Of a DNA stretch of 64,000 nt, positions 23,457 to 33,383 are shown in pieces. Both the position numbers and the translations under genes were made by a program. The notes under the pieces are model-generated. The model did not search any database. It was not told the DNA's origin and worked only from the letters and a program-made list of their open reading frames with translations. This DNA is from Cladobotryum mycophilum (Eukaryota > Ascomycota > Sordariomycetes > Hypocreales > Hypocreaceae). The DNA lies in the NCBI GenBank assembly GCA_036429605.1, contig CM071589.1, positions 7,192,001-7,256,000 of the forward strand, given 5' to 3'. The stretch's first letter is position 1. Every line of letters starts with the position of its first letter.

Positions 23457-25702
23457 GGTCGACAGAAATCAGAGAGATTGTGTTTTCTGTTGATGATGGA
23501 CTGGCGTTTGTTTGTGATCAACCATCCGGGGCTGTCGCTGGTCTTAAGACAAACCCGCATGATGGCTAGAATCACTCGGTGGAACTTTGCGTCCTTCCAA
23601 GAAACCCGGACCCATTCGCGGCGAAATAATACAACGTTACCTACCAAACAAGGCTTCGTGTAGCTCCAAGAGTAAGTTTGAGGTCGCAATCAGATTCCCG
23701 ACATACAGATTTTAGCGTCTGTTCCTGAGCGCCAGGCGGGGAAATTGAACCCTGGACAAGTGCTTCTAGAGGCCAATCCGAGGTCGCTTGGAGAGGCAGG
23801 GAACTATTTGCTAGGTTTCATTGGGTTGAGACATTCTCTCAAGGGAAGCCTGCCGGGCCTCTCATCGACTGCGGCTCGTACAAATGACGAGAAAGGGATC
23901 TACTCTGGTGCATTAATTATCATCATTGGTCGTAGTATGTGGTCCGAGAGAATACGGCTGGATGCAGTATGACTGAGTTGCAGCAAGCCACGGGATACGT
24001 TGCTCCAGTGAATCATGGTCATGTTTCTGCATCCAATGTTTCCTCCAGTAGATTTGTTTTGAATTACATACGCGATAGATTAACGACGAGGTTTCCCCAG
24101 CCCGAGAAATTCTACGGTGACTCTCCTTGGACGTCATGATCCATAGGTCCCAAGTGTGCTTGGGCAATTGACCAATTATGATAACTTTGAACGGTGGCGC
24201 ATGGATTGGGGGAGCGGAGAAGCTAGAATTTTCCACCACTGGAACAAGCTGCAAGGGCCCGCATGCTTGTCCGCGTCCAAGCCCCCCAAGGGATCCAATC
24301 CACGAAAGATTAAATCCTGTACGTACAAGCTTTTTGTTCATTCTAATTACTTGCGCGGGGAGAAGCAGCTAGCCATCAGCAAGAGGCCCGCGGAGTCGTG
24401 CGGGGGGCAAAAGTTGGGGGGGGGGGGGAGGAGAAGATGGGGGGACATTTCGTATTCGATAGGCGGACGGAAGCGAGGAAGAGGAAGAGGAAATGCTTGG
24501 TTTGATCTGCAAAGATGGCCAAAAGGGTCAGTGTGTGGCGAGGAAAGATGATGTCGATAAGAGTCAACATGAGCCATAATCACCCTTTGCATCGGATGTC
24601 TTGCCGAGCCACTGCGCCTCTACTAACAAAATAAATAAGTGCTGCTCTCTGCCTTCTCCCGTCGCCGCCACGTGTGGACAGAGCCGACAAAGGGAAATCT
24701 TAGCTCTTGCGGCATGTTCCATCAAGAACGCGGTGGGGAAGAGGAAGGCATTGTCACGTAACTCATTCTTTAAATCCCGTGTCTAATTGCTCGGACGTGC
24801 TAATGCAGATCTCTGCGCCTCGCCAGGTGCGTCATCTAGGTATCCTGAGCTATAACACCCAACATATAAGGTTAACGCCGTTTTGTTTTGGTTCCTCTTC
24901 TGCTGACAGAGTTACAAGTATGTGTGTTGTTACGTATGATCAGGATAAGTGCACTGAAGAGGACCTACTTATTCACTAGCCATTTACGTGGGGATGCAAA
25001 CACCACCAGCAAGTACATGGTGGAAGGAAGGTCCTGAGGATTGCAAATAAAGCATAATATATTAGATGAAGGATAATAGGGGGGTCGTGGATAACAAGAG
25101 GAGACCACGGTAGAATGATGAATCTAGGGTAACGAGAGGAGGGGAATGAACAGGAACAAGAGCAGTGTTTAAAGAAACCCCCACTGGTCCAGCAGGTAGG
25201 GAGCTGGCGGCGGCAATGTAAGCCTTCTCCCCATACCCAGCATCTGGTTAGGTGTGTGCGCTGGTGGCTGGCATCCGAGAGACAGCAGCAACAGTGAGCA
25301 CTAGAACTAGTACATACATTGCCAGCAGCGCAGGGAAAGCAGCAGTCTACTTGGTATCATGAAGCAGCATCTTTACAGCATCAAAATACGATACACGTTG
25401 CTATTATTGCTTATCATCACCTCGGTAACCTACCAGGTAGCTAGATTGAGGTTGTACATGTCATTTTAAAACATGGATTCATCTCGTTTCCTTGCTTGCC
25501 AAGATGGAAGCTGGCGATCCCGGCGGCACTCTCCAGCTGAGTCATCCAGCTCTTGCGTCAAGTGCCCTTCATCTTCCCCGACCCTCATCAACATCGCCTC
25601 TCTCAACGGTTCAATAGTCCCTGTCGACAGGTGTTAGTCAACAGCCATATCCAACATCCGTTCCCCTCTACTCCGTATATGGTAACTACTTGACCAAAAT
25701 AA
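23457..25702. other. Divergent promoter region, GH2 / Zn2Cys6 factor
   Basis: No gene is supported. It separates two divergently transcribed genes. Notable contents are a G-rich stretch with a run of 13 G at 24416-24428 flanked by further G tracts, and an upstream ATG at 25504 that could begin the first exon of the transcription factor. Confidence 0.45.
24402..24444 (+). promoter_or_regulatory. G-rich tract, possible G-quadruplex
   Basis: A G6 tract near 24402, a run of 13 G at 24416-24428 and a G6 tract near 24439 lie within about 43 nt. Four or more G3 tracts with short loops satisfy the usual quadruplex pattern. Position in the divergent promoter suggests, but does not show, a regulatory role. 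Confidence 0.35.
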
Positions 25703-27954
25703 TACGTAGCAGAGCTAGCAAAGCTAACGTTTTTACCGTCTTCGTCGACCGCGAATACCAAGGGCCCCACGCGGCTTCGCAAGAAGAGGGTCCAGGTATG
25801 TATGCGTCGGAGAACAACTCTACACAGACACAGACACAGACACACACGCAACGCAATACCATGGAGGCTTGCAATGTTACCTCTTACCATGACTCCGTAT
25901 CCGGCCGCTAATCAGATGCCCGCTAACTCAACCATCTCCACCCTAGATTGCTTGTGTTAATTGTCGTCGACTAAAGGTACTCCTGTTGACCCGTCTTCTC
26001 AGGGCAGAACAACTGATCAGATGTGGATTTCTGAATAAAGACTAGGTGTGACGGCAAACGGCCTTGTGCACGGTAGATTCCGCCTTCCTCATCAGGCCCC
26101 AGAATCAACGTATCGTTTCATCTGACGCGACCATAGATGCCAAGAATACGGCAAGGATTGCCACTTCACCGATCTGCCAAAAGACCCTCACGAAGTGTTC
26201 GTTGTATTCACCCCAATGGCGTCATATCTCTTTTTGCTTGGGGAGGCTGTGCTGATTCACATTTGTTGCAATTTTGCAGGAAGATTGAAGATCTTGAGAA
26301 CGAAATCAGGGCCCTAAGGGCTCGGCTTGAGGGGCTACCAACGGATGTCTTATCTCATCAGCAGCAAGATGTCAACGGGGGTGCTGCTAGTTCAGGTCGA
26401 AATTCCGATTCTCCGGCTATCTCTAGTTGTTTCCAGAGACCAAAGTCGACAAGCTTCGAGGCCGGAAGCATAACGCTAACCGACTGTGTCGATGCCTCGT
26501 TGATCACGCTGGAGCAGGCAGAATCGTACTTTGCCATCTTCTTCCAGGGCTGCGATCATTACGTGCCCATCTTTGACCCGCAATACAACTCCCTACACAG
26601 TACTCGAGGGAGAAGCAGCCTCCTCTTCAGTGCCATCTGCACCGTGGGCTTTCGAATCGTCAATGGTACCGACAGCCACCAATGGCGCCTGCTTGACTTC
26701 CACCTGAAGCGGATGCTGAACTGTGCTCTCGCTAGACCAGAATTCGCCTGCTTAGAGACTGTCCAGGCCTTCCTGGTTCGTTCATGCTATGCGCCAGAGA
26801 GGTCCCTTCTGGTTGCTGCCGCTACCCGCATGGCGGTTGACCTGGGATTTCCCGAGTCGTACGACGAGCTTGTCTCACAGTCTGCCGATCCCAGAGAAAC
26901 GAATCAAAATAACGAGACTGGTGCTGCCTTGATGAGAAAAACAAGAACTTGGCTGCATCTACTTGTCCTTGGACACATTCATCACGTTGATGCTGCTGAT
27001 CTGCCCACCTTCAAATTCATTGGTGATGTTCGACGGTCAAGGATCATCCTCAAGAACGCCTTCGCAACGACTCTCGATCTCTTTTTATTTTGTCAGGTTG
27101 AACTGAATGCAGCTCGAACTCGTATACATGACTCCTTATCTGGCCTTGTCAGCTCCGACGACGACCAGCTTATGAAGATTGTCAGAGAAGCAAGAATCGA
27201 TATTGATGTATGGTTTGATGATTGGACACACGTTTTTGAAAAGCACAGTGCGCAATATCCATGGCTTTTGGTGAACCTACGAATGCAAAAATGCTGGGCT
27301 GAGAACATGGTCATGTGTCGTGCAGTCCGGGCCTCTGGGGTCGAGAATGTTGACTTTATGCCGCCTACCCAAAGAACCATCTTGGTAATGGCCAGAGAGG
27401 CCTTGGAGGAGCATTTGAACATCATGATTGAGGAGCCGCGAATCTATCTTCGCAATCTGCGATTTGCCATGGACTTTGTCTGGGCCAAGTGTGCATTTTG
27501 CTATCTTTTATTAGTAAAGCTTTCAATATTGCTACCTCACAGTCTTGGTCGCACGAGCCATGAGCTTATTGAGCATGGCAATATTCTGCTCGCAGAGATG
27601 AAAGAAGCTGCCGGGAGATTCTTGAATGGAGATAGAAGCAACGCTAGCAAGCTGTACCTACAACTACTTCAGACGGGCATCGAAAGGTTTACCAACACTG
27701 TGCGGGACGGTTACGACGCCGGGATGGTTGATCCGGCCATGTCTGCTGGGCGGCCCCTCTCATCCTTTGATGCTGAAGAACGGGGTGGGCTGGAGTCGTT
27801 TGTTCCTGAGCAGTTTGTCTTTGAATGGGATTTTCCCGGGTTGACGCTGTTCTCCTCGGCAACTGGGGTCGCCTGGCTGGATGATATCTTGCTGGGTGCT
27901 TTGAATGCAGGAGATGAAGTCTTTGGATGGGGCGCAATGGATATGGGAGGCTAA
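25703..27954 (+). CDS. Zn2Cys6 fungal transcription factor (5' end unresolved)
   Basis: The DNA-binding domain is split over tiny exons: open frame to 25795 (ending RLRKKRVQ), 25947-25976, 26041-26072, 26137 to about 26220, then about 26280-27954. Joined, they read IACVNCRRLKTRCDGKRPCA then RCQEYGKDCHF, a complete six-cysteine CX2CX6CX5CX2CX6C cluster. A short coiled coil follows (KIEDLENEIRALRARLEGL), then a large fungal-specific regulator domain (LFSAICTVGFRI, AAATRMAVDLGFPESYDEL). The intron near 26221-26279 has a weak donor, and its limits are uncertain. No ATG lies in the first open frame after the stop at 25700-25702, so the start codon must be in an upstream exon; ATG 25504 is a candidate. 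It lies between GH2 and GH31 genes and may control them, which is an inference from position only. Confidence 0.85.
25822..25847 (+). repeat. acacag-type microsatellite in intron
   Basis: Short tandem ACACAG/CAGACA units within the 151-nt intron just before the second zinc-cluster exon. It probably has no function beyond length variation. Confidence 0.6.
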
Positions 27955-28023
27955 TGGAGTTGGATGATGGGCGTGTAATATTATCTCTCTACTAATATGG
28001 ATAAAAACAAAAGAACATTATAT

Positions 28024-30561
28024 CTAGTTGAGTTCAAATCTCCCCCTCCCTTCATCGTCTCTTCCGAGATCTTGTACCCTGTCACCTTCTGCAGTAGACA
28101 CGGACCTAGTATCTCCTGGAGGAAGCACAATAACTAGCTTCTTCCAGGGAGCTATAAATCCTGACTCTTCATCCCTTGATAATCTTACCTTGATCGTTGA
28201 TTCTGTAGCTGAGTAGTCGAACTTGTACTCGGAGATTTTGTTCTTGCCCACGGCTGAGACACCATCGTCCTCATACCATACGTTTTCATACCATTTTCCG
28301 CCGCTGTCGCCTTGCGGTGGGAAGATTTCGACTGCGCGATAATCATCAAGCGGGAGGTCTGCGGGATTCTCCTTTTCACCCGGAGAGAGAACCTGGACGT
28401 CTCTTCCAACAGGTAGAACAGTTCCAATTTTGGCAAGCACAGGAATGCCTGCGCCGTGCCACTCGGCGTCGATGGTAACCCATTGACCCGCTTTCAAGTG
28501 CTGGTAAGGAGCCTTGAGATTGATATACCCTTGATTATCCTCCGATGCTCTGGGCAGATAGACGCGCGCCTGGTTTACTCCCGGCTCATACACTCCTCCA
28601 ACCAGTAGCGTATCACCCAGCCAGTACTGCGTCTCTCCATCAGTAATAGGCGCGGTCCAGACCTCGGGGTCGGCTTCATATCCCCATCCGGTCCAGCGTT
28701 GTGGTGGCTCAGCAGTGCGATGACTCTGGATCATAAGTGAATAGAGGTATGGAATCATGGCGTAACGGCGCTTGATGGCTTTGCGGACCAAGGGGGTGAT
28801 GGAAGGGTGCATCCACGGTTCGATGACATCCCCGATATTGTTTTCGGTGAGTGTCTTGAAGCAATTGATGGCAAATCGTTGGGAATAGGTACCGATCTGG
28901 ACCCAACGAAGGAGTAACTCTGGGGACGGCTGTGGCCCCTCGAAACCGCCAATGTCATGGCCATAGCATTGCATGAGGGACATACCTGCGTTGAGGGCGA
29001 GGGCGTTGGCACCTTTCATGCTTGCCCAGCTCGTAGTGTTGTCTCCGCTCCATGAGCTGCAGGCGTAGCGCATTGTACCAGCTGTTGCACTGCGAGTCAA
29101 CACAAAAGGGCGTGAATCTGGGTTGGCATCGACAAGAGCGTCATGAGACGCCTTTCCATGTAGTTCAGTGTGAAGACTTCGGCCCCAGAGACCAATCTGC
29201 GGTCTGTTTTTGACATCTGAGCGAAGCCTGAGAGAGGGTTGGTTCAAGGCACACTCCCACTCATCATCAGGAACTGTGTACTCATTGTTATCGTTCCAGA
29301 TGCAATCAATACCTTGCTCTCGCAGCTTCTTGACCCCCTCGTACCACCATTTGAACCCCGCTTCCGAGGTAAAGTCGATGTGCCCGCCCTCGGCACTCTC
29401 ACCACCGCCGGCGCTCCACAAACGAGTCACTGCAGTCTTCTTGGTGTGAGGGTCGGTGAAGAGAGCATTGGCTGCCTTTAGCTTTTCGTACTCGGGGTGG
29501 TTTGCAAGGACGTAGGGTTTGACATTGGCAATGAGTCGCATCCCAAGCTTGTGATATTCTTTGATGAAACCTTCCGGATCCGAGAAGCGATGGCGGTTCC
29601 AGGTGAAGACGTTGCGCGTCTTGGGAGGCTTCTCTGCTACCGTGTAGCCAGAGGACATCTGATAGGCCGAGCATGGAATATCGTATTCCTTCATCTTGTG
29701 CGCAAGCGCTAATAGTGCTTCTGATGCGGGTGGGTTGTCAAGCATGGAATACTTCATGCCACCAGAGAGGTATCCGAAGGCCCATCTAGGCACAAGGAGA
29801 GGATAGCCAGCAAGGTCGGCATACGTTCTGACAATATCCTTCAATGTCTTTCCCACAATGAGGTACTCTTCCAAACCGCCGTAGTCTTGACGGTAGACCT
29901 TGTAACGACCCCACATGCCATCCATTTCAGCGCCGATGCTGTATGACCCCCTTGAATGAGTGGTCGAAAAAAGTGCCACACATCCATGAGGTGTAGCATT
30001 GATGAGAAGTGGGATATTCTTATACAGAGGATCAGTGCGATAGATGTCGTAGCCAAAGCTGTCCGTTGCAGAGAGTTCAAATTTGCGTCCGGCGAGGTTC
30101 ATTGGAGCAGCCTTTTCTCCCAGGCCGACGTAGAGTGTGTCTCTATTGTAGCGCGAGTAGTGCGTAATGCCGGTGCCGTTAATAGCATAGGATCGGTTGG
30201 GAACATCCTCATGAAGGGGTGTCTCCTCTGTGCCTTCAAAGAAGACTGTGACGAGAGGTGATGAGTTGGTCCAGTCTACTTTGGCGATGATATTTTCGAC
30301 TTGGATAGTTGTGTTTGTGGAAGATGATTGCACAGTCTCACGGACACCATCCAGGTTCTTTGAAGGAAGGGGAACACTAGGGTGAGGAGGCAGTAGATGT
30401 GATTCAGATGTAAAGGTTGTTCGAAAGACATTGTGTCGAAGTGCCTCGAAGGTGAACTGAAATGGGATCTGCGAGTCTTTGCTGCTAAGAGAGATTGTAG
30501 GTTCACTCTGCGAGCCCTGTTGAAGAGCCCAGGATAGAGGGACCTGTTCTTTCTGAGGCAT
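28024..30561 (-). CDS. GH31 alpha-glucosidase-type glycoside hydrolase
   Basis: An intronless protein of about 845 residues from ATG 30561 (MPQKEQVPL); the frame extends to 30600 but begins there with TTG. GH31 enzymes release glucose or xylose from alpha-linked sugars. The N-terminal beta domain is followed by the (beta/alpha)8 barrel with PRWAFGYLSGGMKYSM. The nucleophile is predicted as Asp424 in IWNDNNEY and the acid/base as Asp507 in SSWSGDNTTSW, both intact. No signal peptide is present, so an intracellular or non-classical location is suggested, unlike secreted starch-degrading GH31 enzymes. Substrate could be maltose-type or another alpha-glycoside. Its stop is 69 bp from the stop of the Zn2Cys6 gene, and it is divergent from the next MFS transporter with 765 bp between start codons, so the two may share a promoter region. 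Confidence 0.93.
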   Translation of the reverse strand: MPQKEQVPLSWALQQGSQSEPTISLSSKDSQIPFQFTFEALRHNVFRTTFTSESHLLPPHPSVPLPSKNLDGVRETVQSSSTNTTIQVENIIAKVDWTNSSPLVTVFFEGTEETPLHEDVPNRSYAINGTGITHYSRYNRDTLYVGLGEKAAPMNLAGRKFELSATDSFGYDIYRTDPLYKNIPLLINATPHGCVALFSTTHSRGSYSIGAEMDGMWGRYKVYRQDYGGLEEYLIVGKTLKDIVRTYADLAGYPLLVPRWAFGYLSGGMKYSMLDNPPASEALLALAHKMKEYDIPCSAYQMSSGYTVAEKPPKTRNVFTWNRHRFSDPEGFIKEYHKLGMRLIANVKPYVLANHPEYEKLKAANALFTDPHTKKTAVTRLWSAGGGESAEGGHIDFTSEAGFKWWYEGVKKLREQGIDCIWNDNNEYTVPDDEWECALNQPSLRLRSDVKNRPQIGLWGRSLHTELHGKASHDALVDANPDSRPFVLTRSATAGTMRYACSSWSGDNTTSWASMKGANALALNAGMSLMQCYGHDIGGFEGPQPSPELLLRWVQIGTYSQRFAINCFKTLTENNIGDVIEPWMHPSITPLVRKAIKRRYAMIPYLYSLMIQSHRTAEPPQRWTGWGYEADPEVWTAPITDGETQYWLGDTLLVGGVYEPGVNQARVYLPRASEDNQGYINLKAPYQHLKAGQWVTIDAEWHGAGIPVLAKIGTVLPVGRDVQVLSPGEKENPADLPLDDYRAVEIFPPQGDSGGKWYENVWYEDDGVSAVGKNKISEYKFDYSATESTIKVRLSRDEESGFIAPWKKLVIVLPPGDTRSVSTAEGDRVQDLGRDDEGRGRFELN

Positions 30562-31326
30562 GGTTGTGAGTGTACTCAGAATTCCGCTGCTAGAAGGCAA
30601 AAAGTAAAGGTTATGAGGTTGTCTAGATGCATGTCGTTGCTGCGGGTTCTAGACGTGATTTATACCTAGAAGCATGTAAACCCACTTTATTCGCACCGCA
30701 AGTTCATAAACATGTTCATGTGGGGGATGATATTGCAAGAGGACAAAACACAAACCGGAACTGGAGTTCTCCAGCCATAAGAACGGCATTTGCATACGGG
30801 AATCTCTAGGTTTGTTCGACTTTCATCCACGTTTTCAACTAGTTACGGCTTCTCTCCATTTACTCCGGATCATCACCATTATTATCACCACCGAATATAT
30901 GATCACATCCCACATACCGAACAAAGTTGCACGGAGATCACATCCGATGCGGGGAGCCAAAACGGAGAAAACTCATGCACATCCGACGGAGAAAGATGCA
31001 AAAAGACCGTCTGACCTATCACGAAGCTTGATCTCCCCCGCATCGTGTTAGCCTCCCCCAACCAACCCCAACCAACCCTTCATGACTCTTCCCCACGGGG
31101 AAATCGGGTGTTCGTTGTTGGTTTACCTTGACTCGGTTTCAAGGTCTGGGAATACTTTGGTTTCTGGATAATATTCAGAGGCGTTGGACGATGGTGGCGT
31201 TTAAACTGATATATATAATGAGGATGAATTGCCCACGTTGAAAGTGTCATTGCAGGTTTGCCTCAGCTTCAACGCTGTGGATGCATTCAACTGTCTCATC
31301 CCACTTCTTTATATATTTAAGCCAAC
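30562..31326. promoter_or_regulatory. Divergent promoter region, GH31 / MFS
   Basis: No gene. It joins the starts of the GH31 (minus) and MFS (plus) genes. TATA-like AT runs lie at about 31210-31220 and 31309-31319, near the MFS start. Co-regulation through this region is an inference. Confidence 0.5.
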
Positions 31327-33281
31327 ATGAAGCAAGAAAATAAAGATAATTCAGACATCATCCACCTAGAGGCGTCTGCAGGCCAGACTACCGCCGCCAG
31401 TGGCAATGATATCCAACCCATCACAAACAACGCTTCTCTCACGGGCAGAGACAAAGCTGCGCAATTCCTCAAACAAGCTGACCACACGGTCATCGTCACC
31501 GCCGCAGACAATAAACGTGTCTTGCGCAAAATCGATCTCCACATCCTGCCCATCATCCTCTTCGTGTACTGCCTCCAGTCCCTTGACAAGACTACCCTGT
31601 CGTATGCCTCCGTCTTTGGGCTCATCGAGGACACGAACCTCGTCGGCGAGCAGTTCTCATGGCTCGGCTCCGTAGTGTACGTCGCGCAGCTGGTGTTCCA
31701 GCCGCTGGTGGCGTATGGCCTGGTGAAGCTGCCCGTGGGAAAGTTTTGCGCAACGATGGTGTTTTGCTGGGGCGCTGTGTTGTGTGGGATGACGGCGGCG
31801 AAGAGTTTTGGGGGGCTGATGGCGGCTCGCTTGCTGCTTGGTGCTTTTGAGGCTTCTGTTGGTAAGTGCATTATGGAGATAGATGAGATGGCTATGTAGA
31901 TGAGAATGAGAAGGCTGACTTGTTTGGTTCTGCCTTTTGCAGCTCCCACATTTATTGCAGTTGTTCAGATGTGGTATAGACGAAGGGAACAAACTAAGCG
32001 AAATGCTTCTTGGTATGCCATGCTTGGCGTGGTGAACATGGTCAGTTGGTTCAGTCAATGATACATTAAAAGCTTCGGAGATTAATCATGGACCCATCAT
32101 CACAGCTAGGAAGTCTTCTCACCTATGGCTTGGGGCACATCAAGTCCAAGTTGCACCCCTATCAGGTATACTCCAACCACAGCTCAATCTCCTATTGTGT
32201 ATCTTTTGCTAAAGGCAGAGGATAGGTCATCTTTCTCTTCTGTGGAGCCGTCACGGTCGCCTTCTCAGTAGTCATGTTGTATGTATCCAACTCCCAAACG
32301 TTCCGTGCAATAAATGAGCGCTTACACGGTGCAGCATCTTCATGCCCGACTCTCCAATGGAGGCTAGGTTCCTCAAAGGCGAGGATAAGCTCATCGCCAT
32401 TGAACGTCTTCGAATGAACCAAATGGGTATTGGTTCTGGTGTCTGGAAATGGGATCACGTCCGCGAATGCATGCTCGATCTAAAGACATGGCTTTGGTTT
32501 TGTCTCATGCTCACCATATCGTTGGTCACCCCACCACCCCTTGGACTACCTATGCTAACATAACCCCATCCACAGCATCCCTAGTGGTGGTATTTCCACC
32601 TTTGGCCCTCTCATCATCCAGTCTTTCGGCTTTAACTCGTTTACAACTATTCTCTTTAACATCCCTTTTGGTGCTGTGCAAATGATTGCCACCCTCGGTG
32701 GTGCATGGCTCGCCGATCGCATTCAGATGAAATCGGCAGTCTTGCTACTCCTCTGTCTACCCCCAATTGCCGGATGCTCCATCCTCCTTGCAGTAGGCCG
32801 CGCCAAAAGTGACCGTGCGGTCCTGCTTGTGGGATACTACATCATCTCATTCTACCCTGGCATTTCCCCTCTCATCTACTCCTGGTCAGGGCAAAATACT
32901 GCAGGCGATACAAAAAGAAAAGTGACCACTGCCATGCTCTTCGTGGGAGCCAGTGTTGGCAACATCATCGGCCCGCAGCTGTTCAGGCCCAGCGAGAAGC
33001 CACGCTACGACTGCGGGTTGAGATCCAACCTAGTTCTGTTCGTGGTACTCGCTGTGCTGATTGTGCTGGGGATGCTATGGATCAAGGTTTTGAACAGGAG
33101 ACAGGCTGCAAAGCGTAGGGCATTGGGCAAGGCGGAGGTCATAAAGGACATGAGCATGGCAGGACAAGGGTCTGTTGCGGGTCAGGAAGATGTCCTGAAT
33201 CATGGGGATGAGCACATCGGTGACAAGGCGTTTGAGGATGTCACGGATATGAAGAATGAGGATTTCATTTATGTTTATTAA
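31327..33281 (+). CDS. MFS transporter, ACS family (allantoate-permease-like)
   Basis: Six exons are inferred: 31327-31861, 31943-32040, 32106-32165, 32226-32278, 32335-32520 and 32576-33281, with introns of 55-81 nt. They join in frame to about 545 residues. The first helix reads LQSLDKTTLSYASVFGL, the signature of the Dal5-like anion:cation symporters, followed by LGSVVYVAQLVFQPLVAYGL. Later helices include SFGFNSFTTILFNIPFGAVQM and FYPGISPLIYSWSGQNTAGDTKRK. The N-terminal 65 residues and the C-terminal tail are hydrophilic, as expected for cytosolic ends. Known relatives carry allantoate, ureidosuccinate, small peptides or other organic anions; sugar transport is not typical. It is divergent from the GH31 gene. 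Confidence 0.92.
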
Positions 33282-33383
33282 CACACTTGCAAGCTAAAAG
33301 ACGGTCAAACACCATTCCTTTTAAGCTTGATCTATACCTTTAAATCATTATTCCATCATTCATAACGCATGGGATCTTACCGT

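Noticed and set aside
23715..23765. Minus-strand ggttcaatttcc resembling a tRNA B box
   Set aside because: No matching A box, D arm or acceptor stem could be folded around it.
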